Source: Pseudomonadota bacterium
GTDB taxonomy: Bacteria > Pseudomonadota > Alphaproteobacteria > Sphingomonadales > Sphingomonadaceae
Assembly (NCBI GenBank): GCA_023423775.1
Contig: JAFAEZ010000153.1
Location: 1 to 12,232 of the forward strand
Length of the DNA stretch: 12,232 nucleotides
Reading direction: 5' to 3'
Positions 1-5,945 of this stretch are shown in pieces. A model generated the notes under the pieces. The model saw only the letters and a list, made by a program, of their open reading frames with translations. It was not told where the DNA came from and did not search any database. Made by a program: the position numbers and the translations under genes. The number at the start of each line of letters is the position of its first letter. The first letter of the stretch is position 1.

Positions 1-237
1 CATCCCGGCGCCGTCAAGTCGCCGATGGTCGGCACCGTCTATCTTTCGGGCGAGCCGGGCGCCAAGCCGTTCGTCAGCGTGGGCCAGCAAGTCGCCGCCG
101 GCGACACCCTGCTGATCGTCGAGGCGATGAAGGTGATGAACCCGATCACCGCGGCCAAGGCCGGCACCGTCAAGCAGGTCCTCGTCCAGGACGCGCAGCC
201 GGTCGAGTTCGACCAGCCGCTCGTCATCATCGAGTGA
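1..237 (+). CDS. accB: Biotin carboxyl carrier protein of acetyl-CoA carboxylase, C-terminal part
   Basis: This is the 3' end of a gene that starts before the window; 78 residues and a TGA stop are visible. It is the biotinyl domain of the carrier protein, which holds the biotin that biotin carboxylase (AccC) carboxylates and carboxyltransferase then uses to make malonyl-CoA in the cytoplasm. The biotinylation motif EAMKVMN is present, with the acceptor lysine at bases 130-132, and an upstream SPMVGT motif of the biotinyl fold at about bases 19-36. The lysine lies about 35 residues from the C-terminus, as usual for AccB. The stop is four bases before the accC start, so the two genes are almost certainly one transcript. 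The N-terminal linker lies outside the window. Confidence 0.97.
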   Translation, partial: HPGAVKSPMVGTVYLSGEPGAKPFVSVGQQVAAGDTLLIVEAMKVMNPITAAKAGTVKQVLVQDAQPVEFDQPLVIIE

Positions 238-241
238 CGCG

Positions 242-1597
242 ATGACGATCAAGAAGGTCCTCATCGCCAATCGCGGCGAGATCGCGCTCCGCATCCACCG
301 CGCCTGTCACGAAATGGGCATCAAGACGGTGGCGGTCCATTCGACCGCGGACGCCGACGCGATGCACGTGCGCCTGGCCGACGAGGCCGTCTGCATCGGC
401 CCGCCGCCGGCCGGCGAATCCTATCTCAACATTCCAAACATCATCTCGGCGGCGGAAATCAGCCACGCCGACGCGATCCATCCCGGCTACGGCTTTCTCT
501 CCGAGAACGCCCAGTTCGCCGAGATCGTCGAATCGCACAACATCATCTGGATCGGCCCCAAGCCCGAGCATATCCGGACGATGGGCGACAAGATCGAGGC
601 GAAGCGCACTGCCGCCAGGCTCGGCCTGCCGCTCGTCCCCGGCTCGCCCGGCCCGGTCGAGACGGTCGAGGAAGCGCGCCCGATCGCGGCTGCGGCCGGC
701 TATCCGGTCATCATCAAGGCGGCATCGGGCGGCGGCGGGCGCGGCATGAAGGTCTGCACGTCCGAGGATCAGCTCGAAACGCTGATGCAGCAGGCCGGCA
801 GCGAGGCGAAGGCCGCGTTCGGCGACGCTACCGTCTATATCGAGAAATATCTCGGCGACCCGCGCCACATCGAATTCCAGGTGTTCGGCGACGGCAAGGG
901 CAATGCCGTCCATCTCGGCGAGCGCGACTGCTCGCTCCAGCGCCGCCACCAGAAGGTGCTCGAGGAAGCCCCCTCGCCGGTCATTCCCGCCGCCGAGCGC
1001 GACCGCATGGGCGGGATCGTCGCCAAGGCGATGGCCGACATGGGCTATCGCGGCGCCGGCACGATCGAATTCCTCTACGAGAATGGGGAATTCTACTTCA
1101 TCGAGATGAACACCCGCCTGCAGGTCGAGCACCCGGTTACCGAGATGATCACCGGCATCGACCTCGTCCGCGAGCAGATCCGCATCGCCGATGGCGAGCC
1201 CCTGTCGGTCACCCAGGACCAGGTCCAGTTCCACGGCCACGCGATCGAATGCCGGATCAATGCCGAGGACCCGCGCACCTTCGCCCCCTCGCCCGGCACG
1301 GTGAAGAATTATGTCGCGCCCGGCGGCATGCACGTCCGCGTCGATAGCGGGCTCTACACCGGCTACAAGGTGCCTCCTTATTACGACAGCATGATCGCCA
1401 AGCTGATCGTCTACGGCACGACGCGCGAACGCTGCATCATGCGGCTGAAGCGCGCGCTCGAGGAGTTCGTCGTCGACGGCATGAAGACCACGATCCCGCT
1501 CCATCAGGCGCTGATCGAGGACCCCGAATTCCGCGAGGGCGAATATACGATCAAGTGGCTGGAGGAGTGGCTCGCCCGCCAGGACGAGCCCGCCTAG
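242..1597 (+). CDS. accC: Acetyl-CoA carboxylase, biotin carboxylase subunit
   Basis: The 451-residue product is a biotin carboxylase of normal length. It uses ATP and bicarbonate to carboxylate the biotin on AccB in the first step of fatty acid synthesis. Seen in the sequence: N-terminal KVLIANRGEIA fold (5-15), lysines at 117 and 159, the glycine-rich ATP loop GGGGRGMK (163-170), and E276, E288, N290, R292, E296 and R338, the same numbers as the catalytic residues I recall for the E. coli enzyme. The C-terminal biotin carboxylase domain runs from about 335 to 445. The ATG follows the accB stop by four bases, the usual accBC arrangement. The stop TAG falls in a CTAG tetramer that also supplies the stop of the convergent L,D-transpeptidase gene, so no room is left for an intergenic terminator. 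Confidence 0.98.
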   Translation: MTIKKVLIANRGEIALRIHRACHEMGIKTVAVHSTADADAMHVRLADEAVCIGPPPAGESYLNIPNIISAAEISHADAIHPGYGFLSENAQFAEIVESHNIIWIGPKPEHIRTMGDKIEAKRTAARLGLPLVPGSPGPVETVEEARPIAAAAGYPVIIKAASGGGGRGMKVCTSEDQLETLMQQAGSEAKAAFGDATVYIEKYLGDPRHIEFQVFGDGKGNAVHLGERDCSLQRRHQKVLEEAPSPVIPAAERDRMGGIVAKAMADMGYRGAGTIEFLYENGEFYFIEMNTRLQVEHPVTEMITGIDLVREQIRIADGEPLSVTQDQVQFHGHAIECRINAEDPRTFAPSPGTVKNYVAPGGMHVRVDSGLYTGYKVPPYYDSMIAKLIVYGTTRERCIMRLKRALEEFVVDGMKTTIPLHQALIEDPEFREGEYTIKWLEEWLARQDEPA

Positions 1598-2250
1598 GTC
1601 GTAAAGACCGTGTCGGCAGGCTGCCCGTTGCCGTAGAGCTCGGGCAGCCAGCCTTCGGTGACCAGCACCTGGTCGCCCTTCACCACCTCGTCGAACAGGA
1701 TTTGCGCGAACTCCTCGGGCAGGCCGATGCAGCCGTGCGTGGCGTAGCGGGCGTCGACCTCGCTGCCGTGGAGGGCAATGCCGTCCCAGGTCAGGCGCAG
1801 CATATAGGGCATCGGCGCGTCGTAGAGATTGGAGACGTGGTCGGCATCCTTCTCCAGGATCGGGAAGATGCCGTGCGGGGTCGGCTTGTCGTCGGCGCCG
1901 TAGATCATCGACGAGCGGCCGATCTCGACCCCGCCGCGATAGACGTAGACCATCTGGGCGGCGATATCGACGACGACCTGGGTCGGGCCGGGCAGGCCGC
2001 CGCCCGCCCAGGCATAATCGCCGGGCTCGATCGGCTGGTCGAGGTCGAGCACCGAATGGATCGCGAACACCGGCGCCGGCGCCTCGGTGACCTGCAGGGA
2101 GGGCGGCGCGGGAGCCGGCCGCGGCCGTGCCGGCGCAGCGTCGGCACTCTGCGTTTCGCTCGGAACCGGCGAAGCCTGCGAGCAGGCGCCCAATGCCGCC
2201 ACGCCTGCCAAAGCCCAAAAACCCATCGAAAAACGCCGGTCCACTCGCAT
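1594..2250 (-). CDS. L,D-transpeptidase (YkuD) family lipoprotein
   Basis: A 218-residue protein. The N-terminus (about 1-23) is a lipoprotein signal with the lipobox LGAC, Cys23 being the likely lipidated residue. A Pro/Ala-rich linker follows (about 30-60), then a YkuD domain (about 88-198). The domain has the catalytic signature: H161 in LHGSE, then THGCIGLP with H172 and nucleophile C174. Family members form 3-3 peptidoglycan cross-links or attach proteins to peptidoglycan in the periplasm. The ATG at 2250 is chosen over an upstream extension because AGGAGG lies at 2259-2264, eight bases before it, and because the signal peptide then begins correctly. It is 107 bases downstream of the exosortase accessory gene on the same strand, so co-transcription is possible but not shown. 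The exact reaction is not determinable from sequence. Confidence 0.93.
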   Translation of the reverse strand: MRVDRRFSMGFWALAGVAALGACSQASPVPSETQSADAAPARPRPAPAPPSLQVTEAPAPVFAIHSVLDLDQPIEPGDYAWAGGGLPGPTQVVVDIAAQMVYVYRGGVEIGRSSMIYGADDKPTPHGIFPILEKDADHVSNLYDAPMPYMLRLTWDGIALHGSEVDARYATHGCIGLPEEFAQILFDEVVKGDQVLVTEGWLPELYGNGQPADTVFTT

Positions 2251-2357
2251 CGTCACTGCCTCCTGCGCGGGGCTTAACGCCGAAGCGGCAGGCATGGCCA
2301 TCGGCCGATTTCGAACGTGTCCGATCGGGACAGACGCCGGCGCGTCCGTAACTGGCG
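2251..2357. other. Spacer between accessory gene and L,D-transpeptidase gene with small inverted repeat
   Basis: A 107-base spacer on the minus-strand run. It contains an inverted repeat at 2318-2332 with arms TGTCC and GGACA around GATCG. No terminator with a T-tract is visible, and I cannot identify a convincing promoter. The inverted repeat could be a weak operator or chance in GC-rich DNA. Confidence 0.35.
2259..2264 (-). promoter_or_regulatory. Ribosome binding site of the L,D-transpeptidase gene
   Basis: Read on the minus strand this is a perfect AGGAGG, eight bases before the ATG at 2250. It fixes the start and argues against the longer open frame that extends upstream across the neighbouring gene. 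Confidence 0.8.
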
Positions 2358-2828
2358 TCAGGCGGCGAGCGTATCCAGCGCCGTCCAGCCCAGCCTCTCG
2401 ACACCGCAGTCGGGAGTCGCGGCAATGGCGACGATCGGCCGGCGGGCCGGGCTGAATCCGGCGCGGCGCAGTTCCCGTTCCAGGTAGAATTGCGTCAGCG
2501 GCGCGAGCTTGGGCGCCTCTGTGCTGAATCTGCCGCGCCACAGGAAGACCGGGCGCCCGAGCGGGCGCGCGAGCCGCTCGATCGGCTCGGCGGTGGTACC
2601 GTGCGGATCATATTCGGTAACCAGGATCGTGCAGGCGCCACGGCGTCCATAAGACATCGTGCCGATCGAGAAATGGCGGTGAAGGACGGTGAACCCGCCT
2701 TCTTCGAGCACCGACTTCACCTCGCGCGTGAAGAGAGTCGCGTCGGGCGCCGGCGCTTCCCGGGTCCAGGCCGCCTTCGTGCCCAGCGACAGCAGCAATG
2801 CCGCGCCCAGGACCAGGCTAGGCCGCAC
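2358..2828 (-). CDS. Small exosortase-linked accessory protein, function unknown
   Basis: A 156-residue protein starting at GTG 2828, overlapping the end of the exosortase gene by 11 bases, so translation is probably coupled. Residues 3-20 form a hydrophobic N-terminal segment with one preceding Arg: an uncleaved anchor or a signal peptide. The rest looks soluble and would then face the periplasm. Visible points are paired cysteines C66 (in RRGACTIL) and C141 (in TPDCGVE), an Arg-rich middle (about 85-100), and a helix-like stretch at 108-123. I do not recognise a named domain. Exosortase loci often carry an extra secreted or membrane-anchored protein (EpsI-like in some), and position suggests the same role here, but homology to those is not claimed. 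Confidence 0.8.
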   Translation of the reverse strand: MRPSLVLGAALLLSLGTKAAWTREAPAPDATLFTREVKSVLEEGGFTVLHRHFSIGTMSYGRRGACTILVTEYDPHGTTAEPIERLARPLGRPVFLWRGRFSTEAPKLAPLTQFYLERELRRAGFSPARRPIVAIAATPDCGVERLGWTALDTLAA

Positions 2829-3669
2829 GGAATATCTCCCGACGCGCGCCGAACACGCAAATCGCGACGACGCTCAGCAAAGTGGTCCACATCGCAATAT
2901 GCCAACCCCAACCATGATGGATGGCGTCGAGAAGATGCGGCCAGCGCAGCATCGCACCGATCCGCAGGACATTGATCGCGACGGTCGCCGCCACGGCCGC
3001 CAGCGCATAGCCGGCTGCGCGCCAGCCGAAACGCACATCGAAATATTGGTTCACCGTCGCCCAGAACACCAGAGCGAGCGAAATGCCCTGCATCGACGAG
3101 CAGCCGGGCGCGACCACCAGCTTGAGCGGCGTCCCGTCCTTCCACAGCATATTGCCCTGATGATGCGCGTCGAGCAGAAACGCGCTGAAGAAGGCGTCGA
3201 TGTCGAGCAACGGCCGGCTAAACATCGCCAGCAGCAACCGCCCCCACAGCAAAGCCCCGGTGATCGCCAGGAAGATGATCGACGCCCGGCGCAGCGCCGA
3301 GCGCGGCAGAGCGGTGGCGATGCCCCAGCCCGCCAGCAGGGTCAGCGCAACGCTGCTCGCGGGCGCGGTCGGGACCAGCGCCGCGCAGGCGACGAGAATG
3401 GCGATCGGCCGGTCCCATGCGCGCAGGGGCGCGCCCTCGACGCGACACAGGATGGCGAGCCCGGCGGCCAGCGCGGCCCACAGGATCGCGCTGACACCGA
3501 ACAGCTCGAAGGCCGCACCGGCCAGGCCGCGTTGCTCGATCGTGCGGACGGCGTGGCCGGTGAAGGCGTTCAGCGTCGCCAGAAGGTAGAGGCCGGCAAA
3601 AAGCTGCTCGCGGCGCCACGCCAGAGCGGCGGGAGAGCCGCCATGCGCCTCCCCCGCGATCGTCGCCAC
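2818..3669 (-). CDS. Archaeosortase/exosortase family protein
   Basis: A 283-residue polytopic membrane protein with roughly seven or eight hydrophobic segments. Exosortases are cysteine transpeptidase-like enzymes thought to cleave C-terminal sorting signals of secreted proteins at the inner membrane. The triad is visible: Cys190 in APGCSSMQG, Arg236 in INVLRIG, and a His in the HHGWGWH stretch (251-257; H251 or H252 fits best). Start GTG at 3669 is supported by AAGGA overlapping the stop of the upstream small gene, about nine bases before it. The gene lies 12 bases after the candidate substrate gene and overlaps the accessory gene by 11 bases, giving a three-gene operon. No exopolysaccharide genes are adjacent, unlike the classical EPS-linked exosortases. 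I do not assign a numbered Xrt subtype. Confidence 0.92.
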   Translation of the reverse strand: MATIAGEAHGGSPAALAWRREQLFAGLYLLATLNAFTGHAVRTIEQRGLAGAAFELFGVSAILWAALAAGLAILCRVEGAPLRAWDRPIAILVACAALVPTAPASSVALTLLAGWGIATALPRSALRRASIIFLAITGALLWGRLLLAMFSRPLLDIDAFFSAFLLDAHHQGNMLWKDGTPLKLVVAPGCSSMQGISLALVFWATVNQYFDVRFGWRAAGYALAAVAATVAINVLRIGAMLRWPHLLDAIHHGWGWHIAMWTTLLSVVAICVFGARREIFRAA

Positions 3670-3681
3670 CGTGCTTCTTCC

Positions 3682-3861
3682 TTAGCGCTGACGCCGCTTG
3701 CGAATAAGGTAATAAGCGCCGCCCAGCAAGGCGAGCGCGGGTGCGCCTGCGCCGATCAGCGGCCCGGGAACGGGCGCGGGCACGCCGGCCAAGGCGGGCG
3801 TGGCGGCGGCGGCGATGACGACGACAGCGCCGAGCGCGCGAAGAACATTGGTGGGTTGCAA
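3682..3861 (-). CDS. 59-residue exosortase substrate: signal peptide plus bare C-terminal sorting signal
   Basis: A short gene starting at TTG 3861, with GGGAGG (3867-3872) five bases upstream. Residues 1-25 are a signal peptide (Arg8, then a long Val/Ala core) ending at a good signal peptidase site, TPALA before Gly26. The remainder, 34 residues, is a tripartite sorting signal: proline/glycine motif VPAPVPGPLIGAG (27-39), hydrophobic stretch (about 40-52), and basic tail RKRRQR (54-59). It resembles PEP-CTERM and variant PGP-type signals handled by exosortases. There is essentially no passenger domain. It is the first gene of the exosortase operon, 12 bases before the enzyme gene, so it is most likely the dedicated substrate. 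Much longer open frames upstream are shadows of the divergent hydroxylase gene. Confidence 0.85.
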   Translation of the reverse strand: MQPTNVLRALGAVVVIAAAATPALAGVPAPVPGPLIGAGAPALALLGGAYYLIRKRRQR

Positions 3862-3979
3862 GTGGTCCTCCCGGTTGTATGCGCCGCGCGACTGCAATAG
3901 CGATCGACGCGAAGAACCGAATAAGCAGCGGGCGTAGCCGGGATGCAACCGGAATCTGGCGAGGGGCAAACGCGCAGTC
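3862..3979. promoter_or_regulatory. Divergent intergenic region between the exosortase operon and the hydroxylase operon
   Basis: A 118-base spacer that must hold the start signals for both directions. Toward the exosortase side there is a possible sigma70-like pair, TTGCAT and TTATTC about 18 bases apart on the minus strand (roughly 3910-3950). The match is weak, so this is a candidate only. Toward the hydroxylase a GAGGGG (3961-3966) lies 13 bases before the ATG. No operator palindrome stands out. Confidence 0.4.
3867..3872 (-). promoter_or_regulatory. Ribosome binding site deciding the TTG start of the small substrate gene
   Basis: Minus-strand GGGAGG, five bases upstream of TTG 3861. No ATG or GTG in frame lies nearby, and the protein that begins at this TTG has a complete signal peptide. 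Together these decide the start. Confidence 0.75.
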
Positions 3980-4834
3980 ATGAGCACGAACGGCGTCGAT
4001 GATTTTGCGTGGTGGCCCGTGGCCCTCCTGTGCGGCGTCTTTCTGCTGCTTGCGGCCGCCGAATTGCTGCGCCCCCTGTACCGTGCGCCGCACGAACCGT
4101 CCGGCCGCCTGCTGACGAATTTCGCGCTGGGCGCCATGAATTTGACGGTGAGCGCGCTGCTTCCGCTGTCCACCGTCATGGTGGCGACGTTCGCGGAGCA
4201 GCGCGGCATCGGCTTGCTCCACCAGGTCGCGGTGCCGACACTCGCGGCGGCGGCCGCGACGATCCTTGTCCGCAGCCTCGCTCAATATGGCATCCACCGC
4301 CTGAGCCACGCTTCGCCGTTGCTGTGGCGCGTCCATCGGGTTCATCATTGCGACACCGCGATCGACGTCTCGACCGCGCTCCGCAATCATCCGCTCGAAT
4401 TGCTCGTCGTCGCCCCGTCTTTCTGGGCGGCGGCGCTGGCGCTCGGCATGCACGTGCCGACCCTCGCCGCCTACGAGCTCGTCGCTTTTTGCTTCGCTTT
4501 CTGGGGTCATGCCAATGTCGGGCTTCCGCCGGCGCTCGACCGGGCGCTGCGCTGGATCGTGGTGACCCCGGCCATGCACCACGTCCACCATTCCGCCCGC
4601 CGCCGCGAGACCGACAGCAATTATGCCGACGTGCTCAGCCTCTGGGACCGGCTGTTCGGCACCTATGCCGATCTCGATGCGGAGGCCTTGCGCGCCATGC
4701 GCCCCGGTCTCGGCCCGGCGCTCGACGACGGCTCCGCCGTCCTGACGCGGCAATTGCTGCTTCCCGCCCTTTCGCGAAGGCCGGGCGGCGACTATCCAGT
4801 CGCGACCACCGAAGACGACGGAAGACTGTCATGA
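3980..4834 (+). CDS. Fatty acid hydroxylase / sterol desaturase superfamily protein
   Basis: A 284-residue integral membrane protein. Hydrophobic segments lie at about 12-30, 45-70, 85-100 and 140-178. The di-iron histidine clusters of the superfamily are present: HRLSH (106-110), HRVHH (119-123), H137 in RNHPLE, H177 in WGHANVG, and HHVHH (200-204). The family uses O2 and a non-haem di-iron centre to hydroxylate or desaturate lipid chains, with the active site facing the cytoplasm. The substrate is unknown here; sphingomonads make hydroxylated fatty acids and carotenoids, so a lipid is likely. ATG 3980 is chosen because the first hydrophobic segment follows directly. The stop overlaps the arsC-like start as ATGA (4831-4834), so the two are translationally coupled. 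It is divergent from the exosortase operon. Confidence 0.92.
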   Translation: MSTNGVDDFAWWPVALLCGVFLLLAAAELLRPLYRAPHEPSGRLLTNFALGAMNLTVSALLPLSTVMVATFAEQRGIGLLHQVAVPTLAAAAATILVRSLAQYGIHRLSHASPLLWRVHRVHHCDTAIDVSTALRNHPLELLVVAPSFWAAALALGMHVPTLAAYELVAFCFAFWGHANVGLPPALDRALRWIVVTPAMHHVHHSARRRETDSNYADVLSLWDRLFGTYADLDAEALRAMRPGLGPALDDGSAVLTRQLLLPALSRRPGGDYPVATTEDDGRLS

Positions 4835-5178
4835 AAGCCACGATCTACCACAATTCCCGCTGCGGCACGTCGCGCAAGACGCTCGAGATCCTCGAACAGG
4901 AAGGCACCGACGTCACGGTGGTCAATTATCTGGAGACCCCGCCGTCCAAGGACGAGTTGCGGCGCCTCTACGACCGTGCCGGCATCACGCCGCGCGAGGG
5001 CCTGCGCGCCAAGGAATCGCTCGCTCAGGACCTCGACCTCGTCGACGGCGCCGTCAGCGACGACGCGATTCTGGACGCGATGGTCGCCAATCCGATCCTG
5101 ATCAACCGGCCGCTGGTCGAGACCGAAAAGGGCGTGCGCCTGTGCCGGCCGCAGGATGTGGTCCGCGAAATCCTCTGA
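4831..5178 (+). CDS. arsC: ArsC-family reductase (glutaredoxin-dependent arsenate reductase-like)
   Basis: A 115-residue thioredoxin-fold protein. Cys11 sits in the HNSRCGTSR active-site loop, and arginines R59 (GLRA), R93 (NRPLV) and R106 (LCRP) match the three arsenate-binding arginines of the plasmid ArsC, each shifted by one. The family reduces arsenate to arsenite with glutathione and glutaredoxin in the cytoplasm. No arsR, arsB or acr3 neighbour is present. The gene is coupled to a lipid hydroxylase gene by a 4-base overlap, so an arsenic-specific role is less certain than the fold. It is shorter than the E. coli plasmid enzyme (about 141 residues), as usual for chromosomal ArsC proteins. 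A Spx-like or other redox role is a possible alternative, but the three arginines favour ArsC. Confidence 0.92.
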   Translation: MKATIYHNSRCGTSRKTLEILEQEGTDVTVVNYLETPPSKDELRRLYDRAGITPREGLRAKESLAQDLDLVDGAVSDDAILDAMVANPILINRPLVETEKGVRLCRPQDVVREIL

Positions 5179-5219
5179 CGGCGGTTGACCGCCGCCGCCG
5201 GTCGTTACATCCGGGAGCG

Positions 5220-5945
5220 ATGGCGATCCTCGATCCCGAGCTGTTGCTGCGCGCTTATTCGATCGGCGTGTTTCCGATGGCCGACAGCCGCGACGCCGAG
5301 GAGGTGTTCTGGGTCGAGCCGCGCAAGCGCGCGATCCTGCCGCTCGAGGCGTTCCGGATGTCGCGCTCGCTGCGCAAGACATTGCGCACGGGCCAGTTCA
5401 CCGTCACCCACGATACTGCTTTCGCAGCTGTGGTTCGGCATTGCGCCGAGCGCGAGGAGACCTGGATCAACGCCCAGATCGAGGCGAGCTACAACCGCCT
5501 CCACCGCCTCGGCCACGCCCATTCGATCGAGTGCTGGCAGGACGAGCAATTGGTCGGCGGCCTTTACGGCGTGCGGCTCGGCGCGGCTTTCTTCGGCGAA
5601 AGCATGTTCTCGCTGCGCACCGACGCCTCGAAGGTCGCTTTGGCCTGGCTGGTCGCGCGGCTGCGGGTCGGCGGCTTCCGGCTGCTCGACTGCCAGTTCA
5701 TGACCGAGCATCTGCGCAGCCTGGGCGCGGTCGAAATCGACCAGAAGGATTATGTGGCGATGTTGGCTTCTGCGGCGGCGGGGGGCGTCGTCTCCGGCTC
5801 TGGCGTGGTCGGCGCCGCTTCGGGCTGTGCCGCCGGTGCCGAATTCGGAGCGCTCGACCGGCTCTTGGGCGCCGAGCCGGCGCGGACCGCCGACGGCGCC
5901 GCTTCGGGATGGGTCATCGCGCAGCTCTTGGGCCAGACGTCGTAG
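5220..5945 (+). CDS. aat: Leucyl/phenylalanyl-tRNA-protein transferase
   Basis: Aat transfers Leu or Phe from aminoacyl-tRNA to N-terminal Lys or Arg of proteins, marking them for ClpS-ClpAP degradation (the bacterial N-end rule) in the cytoplasm. The 241-residue product has the family landmarks: LLLRAYSIGVFPM (8-20), FWVEPRKRAILPL (30-42), ETWIN (80-84), GGLYGVRLGAAFFGESMF (113-130) and LLDCQFMTEHL (155-165). The core ends near 185. A Gly/Ala-rich tail of about 55 residues follows, ending IAQLLGQTS. ATG 5220 is chosen because it begins just before the conserved DPELLLRAY; a GGAG is close upstream. The last 196 bases overlap the DUF2155 gene on the other strand. It lies 41 bases after the arsC-like gene. 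In other alphaproteobacteria aat often directly follows accC. Confidence 0.96.
   Translation: MAILDPELLLRAYSIGVFPMADSRDAEEVFWVEPRKRAILPLEAFRMSRSLRKTLRTGQFTVTHDTAFAAVVRHCAEREETWINAQIEASYNRLHRLGHAHSIECWQDEQLVGGLYGVRLGAAFFGESMFSLRTDASKVALAWLVARLRVGGFRLLDCQFMTEHLRSLGAVEIDQKDYVAMLASAAAGGVVSGSGVVGAASGCAAGAEFGALDRLLGAEPARTADGAASGWVIAQLLGQTS

Noticed and set aside
227..2425. A 732-residue open frame antisense to accC and the transpeptidase spacer
   Set aside because: It arises from high GC, lacks any recognisable domain, is Arg/Ala/Asp-repetitive, and lies opposite a clear accC with all catalytic residues.
3682..4209. A 175-residue version of the small sorting-signal protein starting at an upstream ATG
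   Set aside because: The extra N-terminal part is antisense to the hydroxylase gene, and it would bury the signal peptide in the middle of the protein. TTG 3861 has a good ribosome site and a proper signal peptide.
4009..5178. A 389-residue fusion of an unknown domain to ArsC
   Set aside because: The first part is the hydroxylase gene read in another frame; the ArsC start is ATG 4831 at the ATGA junction.
4831..5178. Arsenic resistance operon
   Set aside because: Only an ArsC-like gene is present; there is no regulator, efflux pump or other ars gene around it.
5180..5193. Small hairpin GGCGG/CCGCC between the ArsC-like gene and aat
   Set aside because: Five-base stem without a T-tract in GC-rich DNA; too weak to call a terminator.
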